Origin: Catellatospora sichuanensis
Lineage (GTDB): Bacteria; Actinomycetota; Actinomycetes; Mycobacteriales; Micromonosporaceae
DNA length: 64,000 nucleotides
NCBI RefSeq assembly: GCF_007483665.1
Contig: NZ_VIQO01000027.1
Span: 62,001 to 126,000 of the forward strand
Reading direction: 5' to 3'
Position 1 is the stretch's first letter, and each line of letters begins with the position of its first letter. Made by a program: the position numbers and the translations under genes. Shown here in pieces: positions 8,400 to 16,349 of this stretch. The notes below the pieces were generated by a model. It was not told the DNA's origin. It was given only the letters and a program-made list of their open reading frames with translations, and ran no database searches.

Positions 8400-8822
8400 T
8401 CACCGAGACTGGGCCGTCACCCGATAGTTGAGCTCCACCAGGTCGTGGGAGTAGACCGGCGTCCGGAAGATCAGCCGCAACCAGCGGTGCTCTCCGCCAC
8501 GCGGGTCGGCGGCCACCTCGATGCGCTCGTCGCACGCGCCTACGTGTACCGCGGCGATGTTGGCTGTGCTGCGGAAACGGCGCACGCTGAGCTCCACCGA
8601 CAGCGCCTGCGGCGGCTGCGGGTAGGGCAGGCTGTCGGGTAGGAAGACCGAGAACTCCTGGAGGTCGTCGAGGCGCACCACGCCGCGGAAGCCCTCCCGG
8701 CGGGCCAGGCGGACGTGTCCGCTGTAGATGGTCGAGCGGACCGGCTCACCCGTCGTGGGATCGGTGCCGTCCAGGAAGGCGCGTGGTCCGGGCACGACGG
8801 CCCGCAGCTCCAACAGGTCCAC
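8400..8822 (-). CDS. Hypothetical protein
   Basis: I do not recognise this 140-residue protein. It has no signal peptide or membrane segment, is rich in predicted beta-strands and charged turns, and includes the stretches STIYSGHVRLARREGFRGVV and WLRLIFRTPVYSHDLVELNY. Codon use is normal for the window and the gene sits 7 bp upstream of the SGNH hydrolase gene on the same strand, so it is probably a real gene in that operon. No catalytic motif can be named. Confidence 0.6.
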   Translation of the reverse strand: MDLLELRAVVPGPRAFLDGTDPTTGEPVRSTIYSGHVRLARREGFRGVVRLDDLQEFSVFLPDSLPYPQPPQALSVELSVRRFRSTANIAAVHVGACDERIEVAADPRGGEHRWLRLIFRTPVYSHDLVELNYRVTAQSR

Positions 8823-8897
8823 CCGGGAAGACTAGACCCTCGGCGTACGGCCGTGCGAGGTCGACGAGCGGACTGGGTGAGGCGGGTCCCGGATCGC

Positions 8898-9494
8898 CTA
8901 TCGGGTGATGTTGAGCGTGGCGATGAGGTCTTCGTGGAGTTCGAACCACACCCGGTGGCAGGAGTCGACCTCCGTACCGGTGATCCATACCGGATCGTCC
9001 GAGGCCTGGGCCAGCGCCCAGGCGAAGCGGCGGTGGTAGCCGCCGAACCGGGCCAGGTGTGCGACCAGCCGGTCTTCCAGCGGTCGAAGCTGTGCGGCGA
9101 GCTGGGTGAGCTGCCCGAAGACGTCGCCCGTCACCGGCGGAGTGGCGGTGTTCATGGAACCGAGCTGCCATGACGTGAACGCTTGGGTCGCCTGCGAGTT
9201 GACGGGGAGGAACTCCTCGTGGACGGCGGTGACGGTGTCACGGGCTCCGACGCGGTCGAGTTCCTCCTGCAGCCGGGTTTCGCCGTGGCGGCGGCCGGCT
9301 TCGGCGAGCGACCAGCCGGTCAGGCCGGCGAAGGAGGCGCGGGTGACCCAGCCGTACGCCTGGGCGTCGAGCAGGTCCTCCCGGGTCTGCTCGACGTCGA
9401 GGCCGAAGCGGGCGGCGACGGCGTCGGTATCGGCGAATCCCTTGAGCCGGACGGCGTGCAGCACCAGGAGGTCGGTGGGCGACGCGTGGGGCAT
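8898..9494 (-). CDS. Winged-helix regulator-like protein coupled to a PEP-enzyme swivel domain
   Basis: This protein of 198 residues begins with a compact helical region (LLVLHAVRLKGFADTDAVAARFGL, then a following recognition-like helix) typical of winged-helix domains that recognise a short N-terminal fold. The rest is helical, with a long middle segment (QLTQLAAQLRPLEDRLVAHL) and no catalytic motif. The ATG at 9494 shares its A with the TGA stop of the upstream gene (sequence TGATG), so translation is coupled. The partner is a stand-alone phosphohistidine swivelling domain, suggesting that the two proteins act together. Transcriptional regulation is an inference. Confidence 0.65.
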   Translation of the reverse strand: MPHASPTDLLVLHAVRLKGFADTDAVAARFGLDVEQTREDLLDAQAYGWVTRASFAGLTGWSLAEAGRRHGETRLQEELDRVGARDTVTAVHEEFLPVNSQATQAFTSWQLGSMNTATPPVTGDVFGQLTQLAAQLRPLEDRLVAHLARFGGYHRRFAWALAQASDDPVWITGTEVDSCHRVWFELHEDLIATLNITR

Positions 9495-9859
9495 CAGGGC
9501 GTTCCGTTCGCCGCGGTGACGGTGCCGAGGGTGCCGTCGACGCAGACCGGTGTCCCGTCGTCCAGCTGGGACATCGCGTGGGCGGCGCCGACGACGGCCG
9601 GGATCCGGTACTCGCGGGCGACGATCGCCGCATGGCTGAGCAGCCCACCGGTCTCGGTGACGACGGCGGCGGCGAGCCGGAACAGAGGTGTCCAGGCCGG
9701 GTCGGTGGTCCGGCACACGAGCACGTCGCCGGGCCGCATCCGGGCGAAGTCGTCGACGGAGCGCATCAGCCTCGCGGGTCCGCGGGCCTGGCCGGGACTG
9801 CTGGGCACGCCGGTGACGAGGACAGGGGGCCGGTCGGTCATGGTGCCGGGACGTCCCAT
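9494..9859 (-). CDS. Stand-alone PEP-utilizing enzyme mobile (phosphohistidine swivel) domain
   Basis: At 121 residues this is only the swivelling domain of PEP synthase, pyruvate phosphate dikinase or rifampin phosphotransferase. The phosphorylated His lies in TETGGLLSHAAIVAREY, preceded by GDVLVCRTTDPAWTPLF and followed by IPAVVGAAHA, all conserved positions. In those enzymes the domain moves phosphate between an ATP-grasp site and a second active site. Neither of those domains is encoded here. It may serve another protein in trans, perhaps the coupled winged-helix protein. The start may instead be the ATG at 9841 (MTDRPPVLV), which fits the first beta-strand better. Confidence 0.82.
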   Translation of the reverse strand: MGRPGTMTDRPPVLVTGVPSSPGQARGPARLMRSVDDFARMRPGDVLVCRTTDPAWTPLFRLAAAVVTETGGLLSHAAIVAREYRIPAVVGAAHAMSQLDDGTPVCVDGTLGTVTAANGTP

Positions 9860-9944
9860 GATCGCTTCATGCGGCCAGCATCGCTTTCCACAGGCTGCTT
9901 GTCAACGAGCCGTACCGCGAACGTCCCACCGGACCTGCTGGTGG

Positions 9945-10199
9945 TCATCCGGGCGGCGATCCCCCGTGGGCGCCGTGGGCGCCGCAACGCCGCCCGGATG
10001 GTCGAAGGGGTGTGGCGGGCCTGTCGGCCGGCCGTCCACCGTGTCGGAACGCGGCGAACCGGGCGGGCGTTCGTTCGGCCCTGGTCAGCGCCCGCACCAG
10101 CTCCTGCGAGCCCCGCCTGATGCGCTGATGCCCGGGATCGTCGTGGCCGGAGTTCATCCAGGCGACACGGTCGTAGTAGGACAGGATGTCGAGCGGCAC
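9945..10199 (-). CDS. Small hypothetical ORF, possibly a remnant
   Basis: An 84-residue frame starts at a GTG 20 bp after the lysE stop. Its first half (ILSYYDRVAWMNSGHDD, then RRGSQELVRALTRAE) looks like real protein, with helical and charged residues. The second half is low-complexity Arg/Gly/Pro, as expected of non-coding GC-rich DNA. There is no clear ribosome-binding site. It could be a small co-transcribed protein or the remains of a longer gene. No function can be given. Confidence 0.35.
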   Translation of the reverse strand: MPLDILSYYDRVAWMNSGHDDPGHQRIRRGSQELVRALTRAERTPARFAAFRHGGRPADRPATPLRPSGRRCGAHGAHGGSPPG

Positions 10200-10218
10200 G
10201 TGAGTGCCGCGTCGCCGC

Positions 10219-10821
10219 TCACGGAAGTACGTCCAGCAGCCGTATCGCGATCGCGGTCATCGTCGCGGCGATGACGACGTCGAGCACCCGCCACGTCACG
10301 GGCCGGGCCAAGACCGGGGCCAGCCGGTGCGCCCCCGCGCCGAGCGCGGTGAACCAGACCACGCTGGCCAGTGCCGCACCGGCCGCGAACAGCCACCGGC
10401 TGGGGTCGCGCAGGGCCAGGCCGCCGAGCAGCAGCACCGTGTCGAGGTACACGTGCGGGTTGAGGAAAGTGAACGCCAGACAGGTCAGCAGGGTGGCGCG
10501 TAGCGGCGTGCCCGCTGCCACGCGCGGATCGAGGCGGCCGGGCTGCAGCGCGCGCCGCGCCGCCAGCACCGCGTACCCGAGCAGGAACGCGGCACCGCCC
10601 CACCGGATCGCCGCGAGCAGGCCGGGACGGTCGGCGACGAGCGAGCCGAGCCCGCCGACCCCCGCCGCGATCAGCAGCGCGTCGGCGGCCGCGCAGGTAA
10701 CCACGACCGGCAGCACGTGCTCCCGGCGCAGGCCCTGGCGCAGCACGAAGGCGTTCTGGCTGCCGATGGCCACGATCAGCGCCAGGGACGACGTGAAACC
10801 GGCGAGCAGCGAGGAGATCAT
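10219..10821 (-). CDS. lysE: LysE/ArgO-type amino acid exporter
   Basis: This 200-residue membrane protein has about six hydrophobic segments and the family features SLALIVAIGSQNAFVLRQGL near the start and TLLTCLAFTFLNPHVYLDTV in the middle. LysE exports excess lysine and arginine. It is encoded divergently from a LysR-type regulator of the LysG/ArgP type across a 71-bp gap, the classic lysE-lysG arrangement, which makes the assignment strong. Expression should be induced by the regulator bound to basic amino acids. The start is the ATG at 10821. Confidence 0.9.
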   Translation of the reverse strand: MISSLLAGFTSSLALIVAIGSQNAFVLRQGLRREHVLPVVVTCAAADALLIAAGVGGLGSLVADRPGLLAAIRWGGAAFLLGYAVLAARRALQPGRLDPRVAAGTPLRATLLTCLAFTFLNPHVYLDTVLLLGGLALRDPSRWLFAAGAALASVVWFTALGAGAHRLAPVLARPVTWRVLDVVIAATMTAIAIRLLDVLP

Positions 10822-10857
10822 GTTCTCGACGGTACGGTCCTTGGCGGCACCACTCCA

Positions 10858-10883
10858 GCTAATGTTTCTTAATAAGCATTAGC
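10858..10883. promoter_or_regulatory. Probable LysG operator in the lysE-lysG gap
   Basis: GCTAATG at 10858-10864 is an exact inverted match to CATTAGC at 10877-10883, separated by 12 AT-rich bases. It sits between the divergent lysE and lysG starts, 10 bp from the lysG GTG, and is the only AT-rich patch here. This fits a LysR-type binding site. Confidence 0.65.
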
Positions 10884-10892
10884 ATCACTTAG

Positions 10893-11780
10893 GTGAGCCT
10901 GGATTCGGCACAGCTGGAGACGTTCGCCGCCGTCGTACGCGAGGGCAGCTTCGACGCGGCCGCGCGGGTGCTCAACCTGACTCCGTCCGCGGTCAGCCAG
11001 CGGATCAAAGCGCTGGAACAGGCCACCGGTCAGGTCCTGGTCCGCCGGGCCAAGCCGTGCCAGGCCACCGAGGCCGGTGCGCCGCTGCTGCGCCTGGCCG
11101 GGCAGATCGCCCTGCTCGAACGCGAAGCCCTGGCCACCGCCCGGGGCGCCCGCGGTGGCACCTGGACCAGGGCTGCCATCGTCGTCAACGCAGACTCGCT
11201 GGCCACCTGGTTCATGCCCGCGCTCGCCGCAGTGCCGCCGGAACTCCGGCTGCGGTTCGACGTATACCAGGACGACCAGGAGCACACCGCCGAACTGCTG
11301 CGCAGCGGCACCGTGATGGCCGCGGTCACCGCACAGAACGTGCCCGTGCAGGGGTGCCGGTCACAGCGGCTGGGCGCGATGCACTACCGGGCCGTCGCGG
11401 CACCGGCCATGTTCACCACCTGGTTCGCCGACGGGATCACCCCGCAGGCGCTGGCGGACGCGCCGATGCTGGTGCTTAACCGCAAGGACCGGCTGCAGCA
11501 CCGGTTCCTGCGGACTATCACCCGCCGGGAGCTGGATCCGCCGATCCACTACGTGCCGTCGGTGACCGCGTTCGACGAGGCCATCCGCCTGGGGCTCGGC
11601 TGGGGCATGGTGCCCGAGCCGGTCGCCGACGCGGACCTGGCCGCGGGGCGCTACCGGGAACTGGCGCCGGGCAGCCGACTGAGCGTCCCGCTGTACTGGC
11701 AGCACTGGCGGCTCGAATCGGACGCCCTCACCGCGCTCACCACGGCCGTCCAGGCGACCGCCGCCACCGCCCTGCGCTGA
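10893..11780 (+). CDS. lysG: LysR-family regulator of the exporter (LysG/ArgP type)
   Basis: This 295-residue LysR-type regulator has an N-terminal winged helix-turn-helix (LETFAAVVREGSFDAAARVL, then SAVSQRIKALEQ) followed by a substrate-binding domain of about 200 residues. Its place opposite lysE and its ArgP-like features (the start SLDSAQLETFA, the sequence VLVRRAKPCQATEAG) identify it as the activator of lysine/arginine export. The GTG at 10893 follows a weak AGG. A palindrome in the shared gap is its likely site. Confidence 0.88.
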   Translation: MSLDSAQLETFAAVVREGSFDAAARVLNLTPSAVSQRIKALEQATGQVLVRRAKPCQATEAGAPLLRLAGQIALLEREALATARGARGGTWTRAAIVVNADSLATWFMPALAAVPPELRLRFDVYQDDQEHTAELLRSGTVMAAVTAQNVPVQGCRSQRLGAMHYRAVAAPAMFTTWFADGITPQALADAPMLVLNRKDRLQHRFLRTITRRELDPPIHYVPSVTAFDEAIRLGLGWGMVPEPVADADLAAGRYRELAPGSRLSVPLYWQHWRLESDALTALTTAVQATAATALR

Positions 11781-11815
11781 TCGGGGGCGGTGGGACCGCC
11801 GTCAGCGCGAGGCGA

Positions 11816-12106
11816 TCAGCCACCGGCCCCCGACGCGTCGTCGAAGCGCGCGGCGAGGGTGAGGAACTCCTCACCCCACCCGCTGGACAACGCGACCTCC
11901 TGGATCGGGCCGGTCGGGGCGAACAGCACCGACAGGGAGAACGGCACCCTGCCCTCGGCGCGGACCACCGCCGTCAACCCGTCGATCTCGACCAGGGCGG
12001 CATCGGCGTCCAGGAAGGACGACCACGAGAAGTCGTTGTCCGGCCGGGCCAGCCACGCCCGCACCTCACCCAGCACCATCACGAGCGTTGCCACATCGAC
12101 ACCCAC
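11816..12106 (-). CDS. Small hypothetical protein
   Basis: This 96-residue soluble protein, read from a GTG at 12106, has an alternating strand-rich core (ALVEIDGLTAVVRAEGRVPF, then SLSVLFAPTGPIQEVALSSG) and a helical end. I do not recognise the family. Codon use is like its neighbours, and it lies in the gap between lysG and the LLM oxidoreductase gene, next to a palindromic repeat (12132-12206). No partner or operon is evident. Confidence 0.5.
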   Translation of the reverse strand: MGVDVATLVMVLGEVRAWLARPDNDFSWSSFLDADAALVEIDGLTAVVRAEGRVPFSLSVLFAPTGPIQEVALSSGWGEEFLTLAARFDDASGAGG

Positions 12107-12131
12107 CAGCCGATTGTGCGCGTCCGGTCAA

Positions 12132-12206
12132 GATCGCTCAACTTGCCGGGCACCTGTGGGTATGGCGATCCAAGATACGCACAGGTGCCGGGCAAGTTGA
12201 GCGATC
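12132..12206. repeat. Palindromic intergenic repeat, family 1, copy 1
   Basis: Outer arms 12132-12158 and 12180-12206 are reverse complements around an unpaired middle (GGTATGGCGATCCAAGATACG, given as 12159-12179). A 55-base core (12142-12196) matches another 55-base element at 22049-22103 with the same length and the same arms (CTTGCC-GGCACCTG ... GGCAAG). Both copies lie between genes just after a stop codon. Confidence 0.8.
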
Positions 12207-12219
12207 ATGGGCCGGGCGG

Positions 12220-13254
12220 TCAGGTGGCGAGCAGCTCGCGTACGCGGGGCACGACCTGCTCGCCGTAGAGGCGGATCGAGGTCATGAGCTTGTCGTGCGG
12301 GAGGGTGCCGGCGCTGTACTTGAGCTCGAACCGGTTGACGCCGAGTGTGCGTACCGTGGCAGCGATCTTCTGGGCGACGGTCTCGGGTGAGCCGACGTAG
12401 AGCGACCCCTCGTCGGCCTCGGCCTCGAACCGGTCGCGGTTGGTGGGCGGCCAGCCGCGCTCGCGGCCGATCCGGTCCATCAGCTTGCGGTGGTGCGGCC
12501 ACAGCTCTTCGCGGGCCTGCGCGTCGGTCTCGGCGAGGTGGCCGGGGGAGTGCACGCCGATCGGCAGCCGCTCCACCTCCATCTGCGCGAGCGCGCGGTG
12601 ATACAGGTCGACGTAGGGCGCGAAACGCTCCGGTCGCCCGCCGATGATCGCGAGCATGAGCGGCATCTGGTACGCGGCGGCGCGCACCACCGACTCCGGG
12701 CTGCCGCCGACGCCGATCCAGGTGCGGATGCGCCCCGACTCGGTCTTCGGATACACGTGCTGGTCCTTCAGCCCGGCCCGCAGGTTGCCCTGCCAGGTGA
12801 CCGGCCCCTCGTCGAGCAGTTGGGCCAGCAGGTCCAGCTTCTCCTCGAACAGCTCGTTGTACTGCGCCAGGTCGTAGCCGAACAGTGGGAACGACTCGGT
12901 GAACGAGCCACGCCCCAGGATGATCTCGGCCCGGCCGCGTGAGACGGCGTCGAGGGTGGCGAACCGCTCGAACACGCGCACCGGGTCGTCGGAGCTGAGC
13001 ACGGTCACCGCGGTGCCGAGCCTGATCCGCTCGGTACGCGAAGCGATCGCGGCCAGCACGATCTCCGGCGCGGTGACGGCGAAGTCGCCGCGGTGGTGCT
13101 CGCCGATGCCGAACGCGTCCACGCCGACGCTGTCGGCCAGCACGGCCTGCTCGACCACGTTGCGGATGACCTGCGCGTACGGCACCGTGCCCCCGGTGTC
13201 GTCGACGGTGACGTCGCCGAACGTGTCGAGCGCGAACTCCAGCGGTACGGACAT
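12220..13254 (-). CDS. LLM-class flavin-dependent oxidoreductase
   Basis: This 344-residue luciferase-like monooxygenase has a TIM-barrel pattern with FGIGEHHRGDFAVTAPEIVL near residue 50, RIRLGTAVTVLSSDDPVRV at about 77-95 and RAEIILGRGSFTES at about 110-123, all typical of this class. Such enzymes use FMN or F420; which one cannot be read here. The substrate is unknown. The start is the ATG at 13254 with the site GAGAGG upstream, rather than the longer open frame. A protoglobin gene starts divergently 212 bp away. A second LLM enzyme sits next to a hemerythrin gene at the far end of the window. Confidence 0.88.
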   Translation of the reverse strand: MSVPLEFALDTFGDVTVDDTGGTVPYAQVIRNVVEQAVLADSVGVDAFGIGEHHRGDFAVTAPEIVLAAIASRTERIRLGTAVTVLSSDDPVRVFERFATLDAVSRGRAEIILGRGSFTESFPLFGYDLAQYNELFEEKLDLLAQLLDEGPVTWQGNLRAGLKDQHVYPKTESGRIRTWIGVGGSPESVVRAAAYQMPLMLAIIGGRPERFAPYVDLYHRALAQMEVERLPIGVHSPGHLAETDAQAREELWPHHRKLMDRIGRERGWPPTNRDRFEAEADEGSLYVGSPETVAQKIAATVRTLGVNRFELKYSAGTLPHDKLMTSIRLYGEQVVPRVRELLAT

Positions 13255-13466
13255 ACCGGTCCTCTCCCTCATGATCGTCGACAGGTCGAACCCGCGCGCG
13301 GGGCAGCGTATTCCGCGCCGCGGCGCGGAACCCACCGGGACGTGCCCGCTCGGTCCGGTGTAATTCGCGAAACCGGCCAATGGGCTGTAAATGGCGACTA
13401 GCGTCGCACGGGGACGCCGGATCCGGCGGCGGGCGCCGCCTGCCGCTGAGGACAGGGAGCACGACC

Positions 13467-14060
13467 ATGACGCAGCAGAAGACCATTCCCGGGTACACGT
13501 ACGGCACCGGCGAGGCCGCCAGGTCGCCGGTGACCCTCGACGAGCTGGCCCGGCTGAAGGAGAGCGTGCTGTTCGGCCCCGCCGACGAGGCCGCCCTGCG
13601 CGAGGCGGGGCAGGTGCTCGCCGACCAGGTCCAGGACGTGCTCGACGTCTGGTACGGCTTCGTGCTGGCGCACCCGTTCCTGGTGGCGTACTTCTCCACG
13701 CCCGATGGGCAGCTCATCGACGACTACCAGCGACGGGTGCGGGCCCGGTTCGGACAGTGGATCCTCGACACCTGCAACCGGCCGTACGACCAGGCGTGGC
13801 TCGACTACGCGGAAGAGATCGGGCTGCGGCACACCGCCGCGAAGAAGAACACCACGGACGACGCGCCGTCCGTGCCGCTGATCAACCTGCGCTACCTGAT
13901 CGCGTTCATCGTGCCGATCACCGTGACGATCCGCCCGTTCCTCGCCCGCAAGGGCCACGGCCCCGACGAGGTCGAAGCGATGTACCAGGCCTGGTTCAAG
14001 GCGGTCGCCCTGCAGGCGGCGCTGTGGAGCCGCCCGTACACCGGAGGGGACGCCTGGTAG
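13467..14060 (+). CDS. Protoglobin-domain (heme O2-binding) protein
   Basis: This 197-residue protein matches the protoglobin family: an N-terminal PGYTYG motif, the helix segment LDELARLKESVLFGPADEAA, the distal pocket region DVWYGFVLAHPFLVAYFS and the proximal segment LDYAEEIGLRHTAAKKN containing the likely heme-ligand His. It is a single domain with no methyl-accepting or cyclase module, so it is a carrier, scavenger or enzyme and not a fused sensor. The ATG at 13467 follows AGGGAG. It is encoded divergently from an LLM oxidoreductase. Confidence 0.85.
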   Translation: MTQQKTIPGYTYGTGEAARSPVTLDELARLKESVLFGPADEAALREAGQVLADQVQDVLDVWYGFVLAHPFLVAYFSTPDGQLIDDYQRRVRARFGQWILDTCNRPYDQAWLDYAEEIGLRHTAAKKNTTDDAPSVPLINLRYLIAFIVPITVTIRPFLARKGHGPDEVEAMYQAWFKAVALQAALWSRPYTGGDAW

Positions 14061-14123
14061 CGCCGGTGTCGTCGGACCATCGCCTTAGGATGGCGGGACG
14101 GGCGCCGGTGCCGGGAGGCCGCG

Positions 14124-14690
14124 ATGGGCAAGATCGTGCTGATGATGTCGGTGTCGGTCGACGGGTTCTTCGCCGGCCCCGACGGAGAACTCGACTGGCA
14201 CCTGGTCGACGACGAGGTGCACCACCACTTCAACGCGCTGCTCGCCCCGATGGGCGCATTCCTCGACGGCCGGGTCAGCCACGAGCTGATGGCCGACTAC
14301 TGGCCCACCGCCGACCAGGATCCGGCCGCGCCCGCGACGGCGGCGGAGTTCGCCCGGATCTGGCGGGACATGCCGAAGTATGTCTTCTCCCGCACCCTCG
14401 ACCACGCCGACTGGAACACCACGGTGGTGCGCGAGGTCGTGCCCGACGACATTCGCATGCTCGCCGACCAGTCGGGCGGGGACGTGGCCGTCGGCGGCGC
14501 CGGGTTGGCGGCCTCATTTTTCGAACATGACCTGATCGATGAGATCCGCCTGTACGTGCACCCGGTGGTGCTGGGCCGGGGCCGCCCACTGTTCCGGCCC
14601 GCGGACCGGCGTCACCACCTTCGCCTGGCCCGCACCCGCACGTTCGGCAACGGCGTCGTCCTGCTGCACTACGCGCGTCCTGCCGGCTGA
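14124..14690 (+). CDS. Dihydrofolate reductase family (RibD C-terminal) protein
   Basis: This 188-residue protein has the family start KIVLMMSVSVDGFFAGPDGE and the later cofactor-site segment GGDVAVGGAGLAASFFEHDL, followed by DEIRLYVHPVVLGRGRPLF. This is the RibD-C/DHFR-like fold that binds NADPH. Most genomic members have no known substrate and are not true DHFR. The ATG at 14124 follows GGGAGG in the upstream gap. It appears to be a single gene. Confidence 0.85.
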   Translation: MGKIVLMMSVSVDGFFAGPDGELDWHLVDDEVHHHFNALLAPMGAFLDGRVSHELMADYWPTADQDPAAPATAAEFARIWRDMPKYVFSRTLDHADWNTTVVREVVPDDIRMLADQSGGDVAVGGAGLAASFFEHDLIDEIRLYVHPVVLGRGRPLFRPADRRHHLRLARTRTFGNGVVLLHYARPAG

Positions 14691-14813
14691 CGCAGGCGGA
14701 AGACTCCGGGACGGTGGCGGTCACCTCGTCCTGGAGTACGGCATGGCGGCGCCGGCCGCGTACGGTCGGAGGGAACGCTTCGTACCTGAAGCAGGCATGG
14801 GGGAGCCGAAGCA

Positions 14814-15122
14814 GTGAACAGCACGACACATCAGAAGGCCGCTTGGGACGCCTACGTGGATGTCGCCTATGGGCTGCAACGCGCCATCTGCGAAGGCGAG
14901 CGTTACGACGGTGAGGTCGACTGGGAATGGGCCGGCGTCCGCGGCAGCCTCCGCGACCACCGCCTGAGTGTGCTCAACGCCGGGCTGTTGGCCCTGCTCG
15001 ACCAGGCCCAGGCCCACTGGCGGGACTGCCCCGTCGACAACGACGTGCTGGCCGGTTATCTCAACGAGATCGCCGACGGGTTGCGGGACCTCGCTGAAGA
15101 TCAGGCCCTGGACGGCTGGTGA
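14814..15122 (+). CDS. Small hypothetical protein
   Basis: This 102-residue acidic helical protein starts at a GTG (14814) with GGGGAG at 14800-14805. The sequence includes AWDAYVDVAYGLQRAICEGE and VLNAGLLALLDQAQAHW, and many Asp/Glu residues. I do not recognise the family. It is followed by a hairpin terminator shared with the convergent chitinase gene. Confidence 0.6.
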   Translation: MNSTTHQKAAWDAYVDVAYGLQRAICEGERYDGEVDWEWAGVRGSLRDHRLSVLNAGLLALLDQAQAHWRDCPVDNDVLAGYLNEIADGLRDLAEDQALDGW

Positions 15123-15130
15123 CCGGCGAC

Positions 15131-15163
15131 CGGTGCGGGGCATGCCGGGCACGCCCCGCACCG
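15131..15163. terminator. Bidirectional terminator hairpin
   Basis: Bases 15131-15141 and 15153-15163 form an 11-bp perfect GC-rich stem with an 11-nt loop. It lies between the convergent ends of the gene at 14814-15122 and the chitinase gene (stop at 15174), so it can serve both. Confidence 0.7.
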
Positions 15164-15173
15164 CCGGGTGTCG

Positions 15174-16247
15174 TCAGCAGTAAAGGTTGGCACCGGGGGT
15201 GGTGCCGAGGATGCCGACGAACTGCTGGTAGGCGTTGACGCGGCTCTGGACCTGCGCCGGGTTGCCGCCGTTGCACTCGATGGAACCGTTGATGCTGCGG
15301 ATCGTCTGGCCGAAGCCCGCCCCGTTGACCATGGCGTTGTGCGCGGTCATCGTGCCGGGGCCGTTCTGGGTCATCCAGTACCACAGTCCGGTGCGCCAGG
15401 CGACCGACGCGTCCTGCTGCACCAGCCACGGGTTGGTCAGCAGCGGCAGCCCCAGCGCGTCACCGGCGGCCTTGTAGTTGAAGTTCCAGCTCAGCTGGAT
15501 CGGTCCGCGGCCGTAGTAGGCGGCCTGCCCGGCCGGGCAGCCGTAGGGCTGGCCCGCGTCGCAGTAGTGCGGGTAGTTGGCCGTGTTCTGCTCGACGATG
15601 TGGACCAGTCCGCCGGTCTCGTGGTTGACGTTGGCCAGGAACGCCGCGGCCTCCTGCCGGCGCACGGTGTCGCTGCCGGTGGTGGCGAACGACGGGAAGG
15701 CGCTCAGCGCGGCGATCAGGCCCTGGTACGTGTAGAAGGAGTTGCGGCCCGGGAACATCTGGTTGAAGGCCGCCTCGGAGACGACGAAGCCGCCCGGGTT
15801 GGTCGGCGGGTTCGACGGGGGCGTGCCGCTGCAGGTGTACGGGTCCCAGTACCAGGTGCTGATCGTCGGGTCGTAGCCCGGGTTGTCGTGCTCGGCGATG
15901 TAGTAGAGCCCGTTGGTGTAGCGCACGATGCTACCGGTGGTGTACCAGGTGCCCGCGGCCCAGTTGGGGTGGTTGCAGGTGCCGCCGGGCGGGGGCGTGG
16001 TGCCGCCGCCGCAGGTGCCCTGGTCGGTCCAGACCTCGTTGGTGCCGGGGGCCTGGTTCTGGGTCCACCAGCGGGCCAGCCAGTTGCGACCGTTGTGGGA
16101 GGCGGTCATGCCTCCGGTGTAGACGGCCGACGACTGCCACGCGGTGACGCAGTTCGCGGCGGACGCCGAGGCCGAGGGCAGGATGACCGCGAGTGCTGCG
16201 ACGATCGCGAGCACTCCCGTCAGCGCCAGGGAACGTTGTCGTGACAT
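15174..16247 (-). CDS. Secreted GH19 chitinase with two chitin-binding modules
   Basis: This 357-residue protein starts at ATG 16247. It has a signal peptide (about 1-30, cut after ASASA), two CBM5/12-like modules (about 33-79, CVTAWQSSAVYTGG; and about 91-139, WAAGTWYTTGSIVRY), each bounded by Cys, and a GH19 catalytic domain (about 154-357). The catalytic Glu is in NHETGG (E210), and GRGPIQLSWNFNY is the family second signature. The enzyme cuts chitin outside the cell. The upstream region holds a TTAGGAA half site at 16336-16342. Confidence 0.93.
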   Translation of the reverse strand: MSRQRSLALTGVLAIVAALAVILPSASASAANCVTAWQSSAVYTGGMTASHNGRNWLARWWTQNQAPGTNEVWTDQGTCGGGTTPPPGGTCNHPNWAAGTWYTTGSIVRYTNGLYYIAEHDNPGYDPTISTWYWDPYTCSGTPPSNPPTNPGGFVVSEAAFNQMFPGRNSFYTYQGLIAALSAFPSFATTGSDTVRRQEAAAFLANVNHETGGLVHIVEQNTANYPHYCDAGQPYGCPAGQAAYYGRGPIQLSWNFNYKAAGDALGLPLLTNPWLVQQDASVAWRTGLWYWMTQNGPGTMTAHNAMVNGAGFGQTIRSINGSIECNGGNPAQVQSRVNAYQQFVGILGTTPGANLYC

Positions 16248-16327
16248 GGGGGCTCCTCTCCGCGGCGGGGTGCCTGCGGTTCGTGAGATGTCGGGGGGAC
16301 GAGCGCTCACGGAGAAGAGTATCAATA

Positions 16328-16342
16328 AATAAAGCTTCCTAA
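16328..16342 (-). promoter_or_regulatory. Possible carbohydrate-gene operator half site
   Basis: On the minus strand this reads TTAGGAAGCTTTATT, 81-95 bp before the chitinase start. A related but more symmetrical site occurs at 35579-35595 (TTAGGAAACTTTCTTAA). TTAGGAA-type palindromes before secreted hydrolase genes are an impression from related actinomycetes, so the role is inferred. Confidence 0.4.
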
Positions 16343-16349
16343 CAGTCTG

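Noticed and set aside
12128-13717. A 529-residue minus-strand frame over the LLM gene and the repeat
   Set aside because: It is a different reading frame of the LLM gene and reads through the palindromic repeat.
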